A stretch of 5,325 nucleotides of DNA. Source: Bacteroidota bacterium. Lineage in GTDB: Bacteria; Bacteroidota; Bacteroidia; Flavobacteriales; Flavobacteriaceae. The stretch is taken from assembly GCA_009937085.1 (NCBI GenBank), contig JAACDD010000088.1, positions 1 to 5,325 on the forward strand, in the 5' to 3' direction. Shown in pieces: positions 1 to 5,007 of the stretch. The position numbers were made by a program, and so were the translations under genes. The first letter of the stretch is position 1; every line of letters starts with the position of its first letter. The notes beneath the pieces were generated by a model. That model made no database searches. It saw nothing but the letters and a program-made list of their open reading frames with translations, and was not told the DNA's origin.

Positions 1-2
1 AA

Positions 3-242
3 CGTCATCGCCATCGCTACGAACTCAATAATGCTTACCTAGAACAATTGAATTCTCATGGGTTAAAAGCAACAGGCGTAAATCCCGATACGGGACTTGC
101 CGAAATTGTGGAAATTGATTCGCATCCTTGGTTTATGGGCGTGCAATATCATCCCGAATATAAAAGTACTGTTTTGACGCCGCACCCACTTTTTTCAGCC
201 TTTGTGCAGGCGTGTAGTCAATATGCAAAAACAAAAAAATAA
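3..242 (+). CDS. pyrG: CTP synthase, C-terminal fragment (5' end outside window)
   Basis: This is the last 79 residues of CTP synthase, which aminates UTP to CTP using ATP and ammonia released from glutamine, in the cytoplasm. The open frame runs in from the left edge, so the start is not visible; an internal ATG at position 48 is not the real start. The visible part is the end of the class I glutamine amidotransferase domain. It begins with the family signature RHRHRYELNN and contains HPWFMGVQYHPEYKS, whose HPE supplies the His and Glu of the Cys-His-Glu glutaminase triad. The catalytic Cys lies upstream, outside the window. The C-terminus (FVQACSQYAKTKK) has a normal length for the family and the stop is TAA. 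Only 3 nt separate it from yidC, so the two are very probably one transcript. The identification is secure. Confidence 0.96.
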   Translation, partial: RHRHRYELNNAYLEQLNSHGLKATGVNPDTGLAEIVEIDSHPWFMGVQYHPEYKSTVLTPHPLFSAFVQACSQYAKTKK

Positions 243-245
243 CGA

Positions 246-2045
246 ATGGAACAACGTCGGATAGACCCCTTACAAATCATTGGCATGGTGCTTGTCTTTG
301 TCATTTTCACATGGATGATGTATAACCAATCTGCTGAAGATTTGGCACTAGCTAATACCCAGCAGGATCAAACTTCAGAAGCGGTTACTGAACCCCAAAG
401 CCAAACACCCGAACAGGCTTTGGTTGTTTCCGCAGAATTACCTGCTACAAATGCGATTGCCGAAGAAACCATAACACTTGAAAACGATGTGCTTTCCCTT
501 GGAATTTCTACCAAAGGGGGTAGCATGGAGCAAGTGTTGTTAAATGGAGAAACAAACTATCAAGATGCGCCTTTATACCTTATAAATAAAGAAAACAGCT
601 CACTTAACTTTGCTTTTACAACCGCTGCTGGGCAGTTGTTGCAAACCAAATTTCTGATGTTTTCTCCAACCATCACCAAAAACGATAACGGACAAGAACT
701 ACGCCTTCGTGCACCTATTGAAGCAAACGGATATATTGAATTTGTATACACGCTTCCTAAAAATGGATTTCGATTTGGTTTTGAGGTAGTTGCAGAGGGC
801 ATTGAAAACGCTTTAGACACGGCAATTCCTGCCGCCTTTTCGTGGGATATGGACGGTTTCCGTCATGCCAAAAGTGCACAATATGAAAACCGCTATACGC
901 AATTGGCATATCGTCATGAAACCGATAAGTATAGCACGCTTTCTGCTTCGGGTGACGATGATGAAAAAGAAAAAGCTGTGGAGTGGGTTTCCTACCGCCA
1001 ACACTTTTTTAGCAGTATTCTGATTCCGGAACAACCTTTTGAGCAAGTATTACTCAGCGCAACGGATATGACTGACGAAGAGGTAGAAGCTTCTGCATAC
1101 CTCAAAGGGTTTTCTACTGAAACGTCCCTTCCGTATGACCGCAATCGTTTTCAAGCCAATTTTGATTGGTACATGGGACCAACAGATTACGCCATTCTTA
1201 AAAATTACGACGAAAATTTATTTGAAAGTATTTCGTTTGGTTGGGGACTTATTGGTTGGATAAACCGCTCGGTATTTTATCCGCTTTTTGGTTTTCTAAC
1301 GGGAATTGTGCCACATGGTATTGCCATCATTTTACTTACCGTAATTGTGCGATTGGTGCTATCGCCTGTGTTGTATAAATCCTATGTGTCACAAGCTAAA
1401 ATGCGTGTGCTTAGGCCAGAAATAACAGCGATAAACGAAAAGTATAAAAAGGATGCGACTAAGCGTCAGCAAGAAACCATGAAGCTTTACACTAAGGCCG
1501 GCGCAAGTCCGCTTTCTGGGTGTATTCCTGCGTTGATACAAATGCCTGTCTTCTTTGCCTTATTTTACTTTTTCCCCATTGCATCCGAATTGCGAGGAAA
1601 ATCATTTTTATGGGCAGATGACTTATCTTCTTATGACGTAATTGCCGAATTACCGTTTACGATTCCTTTCTATGGAGATCATATTAGTTTGTTTCCATTA
1701 TTGGCTTCGGTTGCGATATTTTTCTATACGCGAATGACTACTGGGCAGCAAATGCAACCCGCACAACCGGGTATGCCTAACATGAAATTTATCATGTATT
1801 TGATGCCTGTGATGATGTTGTTTTTCTTTAACAATTACGCTAGTGGATTTAGTTTGTATTATGTTGTTTCTAACCTGTTGATGATTGCTATTATGGTAGT
1901 GGTTAAAAACGTGATTATCGATCAAGATAAAATCCATGCGCAGATTGAGGAGAACAAAAAGAAGCCAAAAAAGCAAAACCGCTTTCAGCGTAAAATGGCT
2001 GAGATGATGGAAGAAGCGGATCGCCAGAAAAAGCTTCGCAAGTAA
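246..2045 (+). CDS. yidC: Membrane protein insertase YidC (Oxa1 family)
   Basis: This 599-residue insertase of the inner membrane integrates and folds membrane proteins, alone or with the Sec translocon. Residues 11-27 form the N-terminal membrane segment typical of Gram-negative YidC. They are followed by a low-complexity Gln/Thr/Glu-rich linker (about 28-75) and a beta-rich periplasmic domain (about 76-320), which includes an acidic stretch DDDEKEKAVEW near 237-247. The conserved 60K_IMP/Oxa1 region starts near 332, with further hydrophobic segments at about 343-377, 426-446, 479-497, 515-530 and 534-554. Arg369 in TVIVRLVLSPV matches the conserved Arg of the hydrophilic membrane groove. 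The cytoplasmic loop 380-420 is charged and helical, and the tail 568-599 is strongly basic, consistent with ribosome contact. The ATG lies 3 nt after the pyrG stop, with no Shine-Dalgarno sequence. The start is supported because residue 11 begins the expected membrane helix. Length is normal for the phylum. Confidence 0.97.
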   Translation: MEQRRIDPLQIIGMVLVFVIFTWMMYNQSAEDLALANTQQDQTSEAVTEPQSQTPEQALVVSAELPATNAIAEETITLENDVLSLGISTKGGSMEQVLLNGETNYQDAPLYLINKENSSLNFAFTTAAGQLLQTKFLMFSPTITKNDNGQELRLRAPIEANGYIEFVYTLPKNGFRFGFEVVAEGIENALDTAIPAAFSWDMDGFRHAKSAQYENRYTQLAYRHETDKYSTLSASGDDDEKEKAVEWVSYRQHFFSSILIPEQPFEQVLLSATDMTDEEVEASAYLKGFSTETSLPYDRNRFQANFDWYMGPTDYAILKNYDENLFESISFGWGLIGWINRSVFYPLFGFLTGIVPHGIAIILLTVIVRLVLSPVLYKSYVSQAKMRVLRPEITAINEKYKKDATKRQQETMKLYTKAGASPLSGCIPALIQMPVFFALFYFFPIASELRGKSFLWADDLSSYDVIAELPFTIPFYGDHISLFPLLASVAIFFYTRMTTGQQMQPAQPGMPNMKFIMYLMPVMMLFFFNNYASGFSLYYVVSNLLMIAIMVVVKNVIIDQDKIHAQIEENKKKPKKQNRFQRKMAEMMEEADRQKKLRK

Positions 2046-2071
2046 ACCATTTGCAAACACTTCATTACTAG

Positions 2072-2104
2072 TTTGGTAGAGCGGTATCAACCTGCTTAAC
2101 TTTG
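2072..2104 (+). promoter_or_regulatory. Bacteroidota-type promoter for mnmA
   Basis: TTTG at 2072-2075, a 21-nt spacer, then TAACTTTG at 2097-2104. The second block is a perfect match to the known Bacteroidota -7 consensus TAnnTTTG, and the first matches the -33 TTTG/TTG. The promoter lies wholly between the yidC stop and the mnmA start. Only 4 nt separate the -7 box from the mnmA ATG, so the transcript should start at or within a base or two of the start codon. The motif is seen directly; its activity is inferred. Confidence 0.72.
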
Positions 2105-2108
2105 TGCT

Positions 2109-3278
2109 ATGCATGGAAAACGTGTCATTGTCGGACTTTCAGGAGGTGTAGACTCTAGCGTTGCAGCTTATTTGCTGTTACAACAGGGTTACGAGGTCAT
2201 AGGCTTGTTTATGAAAAATTGGCACGATGATTCTGTTACCCTTTCCGATGAGTGTCCATGGCTGGAAGATAGTAACGATGCCATGCTTGTTGCCGATACA
2301 CTTGGAATTCCGTTTCAAACCGTTGATTTAAGCGAGCAATACAAAGCACGTATCGTAGATTATATGTTTGCTGAATACCAACGTGGTCGCACACCCAATC
2401 CTGATGTGTTGTGCAATCGTGAAATTAAATTCGATGTGTTTTTAGACATTGCGCTCTCATTGGGTGCAGATTTTGTTGCTACAGGACACTATTGCCAAAA
2501 AGGCGAAATCAAAAACTCAACAAGAACCATGCACCAACTTATAGCTGGTGCCGACAGCAATAAAGACCAATCTTATTTTTTATGCCAACTCAATCAAGCA
2601 CAATTGGCCAAAACCTTATTTCCTATCGGGGGATTGCAAAAAAGCGAAGTACGCAAAATTGCTGCTGAACAAGGCCTGATTACTGCTGAAAAACGCGATT
2701 CTCAAGGACTTTGTTTTATTGGAAAGGTGAGCCTGCCCGATTTTTTACAACAAAAACTTGCTGTTAAAAAAGGCGATATCCTTCAAGTACCCAACTCACA
2801 CCTGATGTACAGCGAGCCACGTGAAAGTACACCCGAAGGACTGGCAAAAAAATATGCTTATACTCCGTCTGATGGTAAGAAAGTAGGTACGCATAACGGT
2901 GCTCATTTTTTTACAGTTGGACAACGCAAAGGCTTGGCGGTTGGCGGTACGGTAGAGCCATTATTTGTGTTGGCTACAGATGTAAAAACGAACACCATCT
3001 ATGTAGGCGAAGGAAAAAACCACCCGGGATTGTACCGCCGTGCGCTTTGGGTTGCACAAGACGATATCCATTGGATACGCCCTGATTTGGCTTCAGATCA
3101 TCCTATGGAAGTACAAGCGCGTATTCGTTACCGTCAACCTTTGGCTAAGGCCATGCTGCACACTTCTTCTAAGGGAGTGTTCTTGGTTTTTGTTGCGCCT
3201 CAATCAGCGATAGCCGCTGGGCAGTTTGCTGCGTGGTACTTGCAAAACGAATGCATTGGCTCTGGCGTAATTGGCTAG
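2109..3278 (+). CDS. mnmA: tRNA-specific 2-thiouridylase MnmA (TrmU)
   Basis: This 389-residue cytoplasmic enzyme adenylates U34 of tRNA-Lys, -Glu and -Gln with ATP and inserts sulfur, received as persulfide through a relay from a cysteine desulfurase, to give 2-thiouridine. The N-terminal PP-loop SGGVDSS is at residues 11-17. Asp99 and Cys102 lie in TPNPDVLCNREIKF, and the second catalytic Cys is Cys202 in DSQGLCFIGK; the two cysteines and the Asp match the known active site. The core is followed by the central domain (about 208-285, with HNGAHFFTVGQRKGL at 262-276) and the C-terminal beta-barrel (about 286-389). The stretch near 223-262 is longer than in the E. coli enzyme; this insertion is familiar from Bacteroidota homologues. 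The ATG at 2109 gives the expected N-terminus just before the PP-loop, and no later in-frame ATG precedes that loop. The stop is TAG. It has its own promoter, so it is probably transcribed separately from pyrG-yidC. Confidence 0.97.
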   Translation: MHGKRVIVGLSGGVDSSVAAYLLLQQGYEVIGLFMKNWHDDSVTLSDECPWLEDSNDAMLVADTLGIPFQTVDLSEQYKARIVDYMFAEYQRGRTPNPDVLCNREIKFDVFLDIALSLGADFVATGHYCQKGEIKNSTRTMHQLIAGADSNKDQSYFLCQLNQAQLAKTLFPIGGLQKSEVRKIAAEQGLITAEKRDSQGLCFIGKVSLPDFLQQKLAVKKGDILQVPNSHLMYSEPRESTPEGLAKKYAYTPSDGKKVGTHNGAHFFTVGQRKGLAVGGTVEPLFVLATDVKTNTIYVGEGKNHPGLYRRALWVAQDDIHWIRPDLASDHPMEVQARIRYRQPLAKAMLHTSSKGVFLVFVAPQSAIAAGQFAAWYLQNECIGSGVIG

Positions 3279-3300
3279 TTTATGCCTTGCGTTATATTTG
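3271..3300 (+). promoter_or_regulatory. Candidate distal promoter for tatA
   Basis: TTG at 3271-3273, a 19-nt spacer, then TATATTTG at 3293-3300, a perfect TAnnTTTG -7 element with an acceptable -33. The -33 lies inside the last codons of mnmA. Transcription starting a few bases after 3300 would give tatA a leader of roughly 50 nt. This is the better of two candidate elements upstream of tatA. Activity is inferred. Confidence 0.6.
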
Positions 3301-3345
3301 ATTTATTTCAAGTGCTGTTCATTATGCTAACTTCAAGTATTGCTG

Positions 3346-3353
3346 TATCTTTA
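3346..3353 (+). promoter_or_regulatory. Possible proximal -7 element for tatA
   Basis: TATCTTTA matches seven of the eight TAnnTTTG positions counting the two free ones (the final G is A). It sits 4 nt before the preferred tatA ATG, the same spacing as the -7 box of mnmA. No clear TTG/TTTG is found 19-21 nt upstream, so it is weaker than the element at 3293-3300. It could be chance in AT-rich DNA. Confidence 0.3.
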
Positions 3354-3357
3354 TTGC

Positions 3358-3621
3358 ATGTTATTTTTTATAAGCGGAGCTGAGCTTGTTTTTGTGTTTA
3401 TGATAGTGCTATTGGTTTTTGGCGCGAATCGTGTTCCTGAAATTGCACGTACACTTGCCAAAGGAATCCAGCATGTGAAAAGTGCAAGTAGAGATTTTCG
3501 AGAAGAATTGGAAAAGTCTGCCGAGGCGCAAGGGTTAGACACCAAGGAAATTCAAAAAGAAGTTGATGACCTTAAAAAAGAAATCAACGAAATTACTGGT
3601 ACAGTTAAGCGCAGGCGTTAA
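3358..3621 (+). CDS. tatA: Sec-independent protein translocase subunit TatA
   Basis: This is the small pore-associated subunit of the twin-arginine translocase, which with TatC exports folded proteins across the inner membrane. With the ATG at 3358 the product is 87 residues: a membrane helix at about 6-22 (GAELVFVFMIVLLVFG), the FG hinge at 21-22, then an amphipathic helix from Pro27 (VPEIARTLAKGIQHVK) to about 50, and a charged, probably helical tail ending KRRR. This is the standard TatA/Hcf106 layout. Glu9 occupies the polar position near the start of the membrane helix. The frame stays open upstream to a TTG at 3340, but that start would add MLYLYC ahead of the family-like N-terminus, so ATG 3358 is preferred. 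No tatC is present in the window. The stop overlaps the stop of the convergent O-methyltransferase gene. Telling TatA from TatB by sequence alone is uncertain; a single protein may serve both roles. Confidence 0.9.
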   Translation: MLFFISGAELVFVFMIVLLVFGANRVPEIARTLAKGIQHVKSASRDFREELEKSAEAQGLDTKEIQKEVDDLKKEINEITGTVKRRR

Positions 3622-4253
3622 ATTTTTCGAATAAGCGTCAGTCCATCTCTAACAGGTAACAAAACGGTTTCTACACGTGTGTCTTCCACCATTTTCATAT
3701 TAAATAGTTGCAGTGCTTGTGTGGCTTCGTCTGTGGCATTTGTAACCACTTTTCCAGACCACAGTACATTATCTGCAATAATCAATCCGCCCGCATTTAT
3801 GCGATCTATTATCAAGTCAAAATAAAGCGGATATTGTTCTTTATCAGCATCTATAAAAACCAAATCAAAGTCTCCATTCAATGCGGGAATAATTTCAGCT
3901 GCATTTCCCAAATGTTGAAAAATTTGTTTTCCATATCCAGAAGCATCAAAATAACGGCGTTGCATATCAGTTAATTCTTCGTCAACATCAATGGTGTCTA
4001 TGCGTCCGTTTGCGTGTAATCCTTCTGCCATGCACAGTGCCGAATACCCTGTGAATGTGCCAATTTCCAAAATGTGTTTAGGCGTAATAAGTTTAGAAAT
4101 AAGGGCTAATAATCTCCCTTGGTATGCACCGCTTAACATTCTTGGTTGTAACACTTTGAGGTGAGTTTCTCGCGCCAATTGTTGCAATAACTCCGGCTCT
4201 TGCTCCGAGTGTTGCTGTACGTATGCTTCTAAGTTTTCAGCTAAAAAATTCAT
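3618..4253 (-). CDS. Class I SAM-dependent O-methyltransferase (Methyltransf_3 / CCoAOMT-like)
   Basis: This 211-residue soluble methyltransferase belongs to the caffeoyl-CoA/catechol O-methyltransferase family, which transfers methyl from SAM to a hydroxyl, usually with a divalent metal. SAM motif I is ILEIGTFTGYSAL at 61-73, and the ribose-binding acidic residue is probably Asp89 in TIDVDEE. The metal site is recognisable: Asp135 in FIDADKEQY (with Lys138) and Asp161-Asn162 in IIADNVLWSGKVV. PRMLSGAYQG at 37-46 matches the family's N-terminal substrate/metal loop. Length is normal for bacterial members. The ATG overlaps the stop of the upstream flavin reductase gene as ATGA, so translational coupling is likely. 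The substrate cannot be read from the sequence. Known bacterial members act on small catechol-like compounds, and TrmR methylates 5-hydroxyuridine in tRNA. TrmR-like activity is an open alternative but is not shown here. Confidence 0.92.
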   Translation of the reverse strand: MNFLAENLEAYVQQHSEQEPELLQQLARETHLKVLQPRMLSGAYQGRLLALISKLITPKHILEIGTFTGYSALCMAEGLHANGRIDTIDVDEELTDMQRRYFDASGYGKQIFQHLGNAAEIIPALNGDFDLVFIDADKEQYPLYFDLIIDRINAGGLIIADNVLWSGKVVTNATDEATQALQLFNMKMVEDTRVETVLLPVRDGLTLIRKI

Positions 4254-4263
4254 ATTTTTTTAG
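4241..4263 (-). other. AU-only hairpin with the AUGA stop/start overlap in its loop
   Basis: On the minus-strand mRNA the sequence reads CUAAAAAAAU, then AUGA, then AUUUUUUAG. The arms can pair over about nine positions (one C-G, the rest A-U) with one bulged A. The four loop bases are exactly the overlapping flavin reductase stop (UGA) and O-methyltransferase start (AUG). The symmetry is seen directly. The structure would be weak, and a regulatory role is inference. Confidence 0.45.
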
Positions 4264-4873
4264 GTCTTGCGTATGGGTATCGCTCAATGAGTTCTGTTTT
4301 GGCATAACCATCTAACCCATTAATAGTTACCGTATCGGCATTTTGAAGTTTTAGCCAACCGTCTTCTTGCTGAATAGTTTCATCTGCAACATACACATGC
4401 TCAATTTGACTTACAAGCAATAGCGTATTGTTTTCTTTGATTTCGTATTCGTTTAAAAACCTACATCCCAATCGTACTTTTGCTCCTTTGACATAAGGGG
4501 CATAAAACCCTTCCAAATATTCTTCTTCTAACTGCGTTTGTGAAAATTCTGAAACTTCGGTGGGATATTTTGCAGAAGTATGGTGTGCATCTTCAATAAT
4601 AGCGCTATGAATATGATTTACGGTAAAGTAGCCTGTTTCTTTGATATTTCGATAGGAATCGCGCGGAACAGTAGTTGGACGCAGCACAAAACCAATAAGC
4701 GGCGGATTACTCCCCAAGTGTGTGATGCTGCTAAAGACCGCCACATTGGGCGCGCCGTTTGTGGATTTTGTTCCTAATAAATTTGCCGATTTAAATCCTG
4801 TGCAACTGTTGATCAGGTTAAGGCGGAAAATTTTATCCATTTGGTCAATATCCGCACGCGAGTAATGTATCAT
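4250..4873 (-). CDS. Flavin reductase family protein (FMN-binding split barrel)
   Basis: This 207-residue protein belongs to the flavin reductase-like/DIM6-NTAB group. Members bind FMN in a split beta-barrel and reduce flavin with NAD(P)H or act as small flavoprotein oxidoreductases. The core starts near residue 15 with FRLNLINSCTGFKSANLLGT. It continues through NVAVFSSITHLGSNPPLIGF (43-62) and LRPTTVPRDSYRNIKETGYF (64-83), the usual FMN-phosphate-contacting region, then FTVNHI (83-88). The C-terminal part (about 131-190) holds strands such as VRLGCRFLNEYEI and TLLLVSQIEHVYV. No signal peptide or membrane segment is visible, so it should be cytoplasmic. The ATG at 4873 gives the expected short lead-in. 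It overlaps the O-methyltransferase start by 4 nt and is first in that operon. No partner monooxygenase is nearby, so the natural electron acceptor or substrate is unknown. Confidence 0.9.
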   Translation of the reverse strand: MIHYSRADIDQMDKIFRLNLINSCTGFKSANLLGTKSTNGAPNVAVFSSITHLGSNPPLIGFVLRPTTVPRDSYRNIKETGYFTVNHIHSAIIEDAHHTSAKYPTEVSEFSQTQLEEEYLEGFYAPYVKGAKVRLGCRFLNEYEIKENNTLLLVSQIEHVYVADETIQQEDGWLKLQNADTVTINGLDGYAKTELIERYPYARPKKI

Positions 4874-4883
4874 AGCTTTTTTA

Positions 4884-4891
4884 CAAATTTA
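4884..4891 (-). promoter_or_regulatory. -7 element upstream of the flavin reductase/O-methyltransferase operon
   Basis: The minus strand reads TAAATTTG, a perfect TAnnTTTG match, 10 nt before the ATG at 4873. That predicts a leader of only about 4-7 nt. No TTG/TTTG is found 19-21 nt upstream, so support rests on the -7 box and its position ahead of an operon that needs a promoter. Confidence 0.5.
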
Positions 4892-4898
4892 CGGAATA

Positions 4899-4910
4899 AA
4901 TGAATTCATT
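4899..4910. repeat. 12-bp perfect palindrome between divergent promoter elements
   Basis: AATGAATTCATT is a perfect inverted repeat centred between 4904 and 4905. It lies between the -7 box of the flavin reductase operon (minus strand) and that of tRNA-Val (plus strand), and shares its last T with the tRNA box. Its position would suit an operator, but short AT-rich palindromes also arise by chance. Confidence 0.35.
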
Positions 4911-4917
4911 ACTTTTG
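4910..4917 (+). promoter_or_regulatory. -7 element of the tRNA-Val promoter
   Basis: TACTTTTG is a perfect TAnnTTTG match ending 7 nt before the first base of the mature tRNA, so the primary transcript should carry a 5' leader of only a few bases. The only -33 candidate is a weak TTTA at 4888-4891 (18-nt spacer). A box just ahead of a stable-RNA gene is good positional support. Confidence 0.6.
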
Positions 4918-4924
4918 CACTCTT

Positions 4925-4999
4925 GGGTCATTAACTCAGTTGGTTCAGAGTGTCGCCTTGACAGGGCGGAAGTCATTGGTTCGAATCCAATATGACCCA
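4925..4999 (+). tRNA. tRNA-Val (anticodon GAC)
   Basis: This 75-nt tRNA folds into a full cloverleaf. The acceptor stem GGGTCAT (4925-4931) pairs with ATGACCC (4992-4998) without mismatch. The D stem is ACTC/GAGT (4934-4937/4948-4951) around a loop containing GG. The anticodon stem TCGCC/GGCGG (4953-4957/4965-4969) has one G-U pair at its base and a 7-nt loop TTGACAG with anticodon GAC at 4960-4962. The variable loop is AAGTC, and the T stem ATTGG/CCAAT encloses TTCGAAT. The discriminator is A4999, as expected for valine. CCA is not encoded (the next bases are CTT), so it must be added by the nucleotidyltransferase. GAC reads the valine codons GUC and GUU. No intron or unusual base is seen. 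Confidence 0.96.
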
Positions 5000-5000
5000 C

Positions 5001-5007
5001 TTTTTTT
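5001..5007 (+). terminator. T-run after tRNA-Val, possible terminator
   Basis: Seven consecutive T residues begin one base after the tRNA discriminator and its following C. No separate hairpin precedes them; only the tRNA's own acceptor and T stems could act as the stem. Termination here is plausible but unproven. The last two T residues also belong to the murF stop codon on the other strand. Confidence 0.35.

Noticed and set aside
560..1046. Two minus-strand open frames opposite the YidC periplasmic domain
   Set aside because: Both lie fully inside yidC in antisense, with no recognisable motif.
2053..2076. Inverted repeat CAAAC...GTTTG after yidC as a terminator
   Set aside because: The stem is only 5 bp with a 12-nt loop and no T-run follows. 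The GTTTG arm is better explained as the mnmA -33 element.
1698..2114. A 138-codon minus-strand open frame opposite the 3' end of yidC
   Set aside because: It overlaps the strongly supported YidC C-terminal domain, its product is rich in His/Asn/Leu without family features, and it has no promoter or partner. It is a shadow of yidC.
2331..2876. The extended region of MnmA as a possible inserted domain of foreign origin
   Set aside because: The longer stretch around residues 223-262 is familiar from Bacteroidota MnmA, the frame is unbroken, and nothing in base use stands out by eye.
3340..3357. TTG at 3340 as the tatA start
   Set aside because: It would add six residues (MLYLYC) ahead of a family-like N-terminus and would place a promoter-like element inside the coding region. 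ATG 3358 fits better.
3708..3974. Plus-strand open frame of 88 codons within the O-methyltransferase gene
   Set aside because: The minus-strand frame has a complete set of SAM and metal motifs. The plus-strand product is Ile/Cys-rich with no family resemblance.
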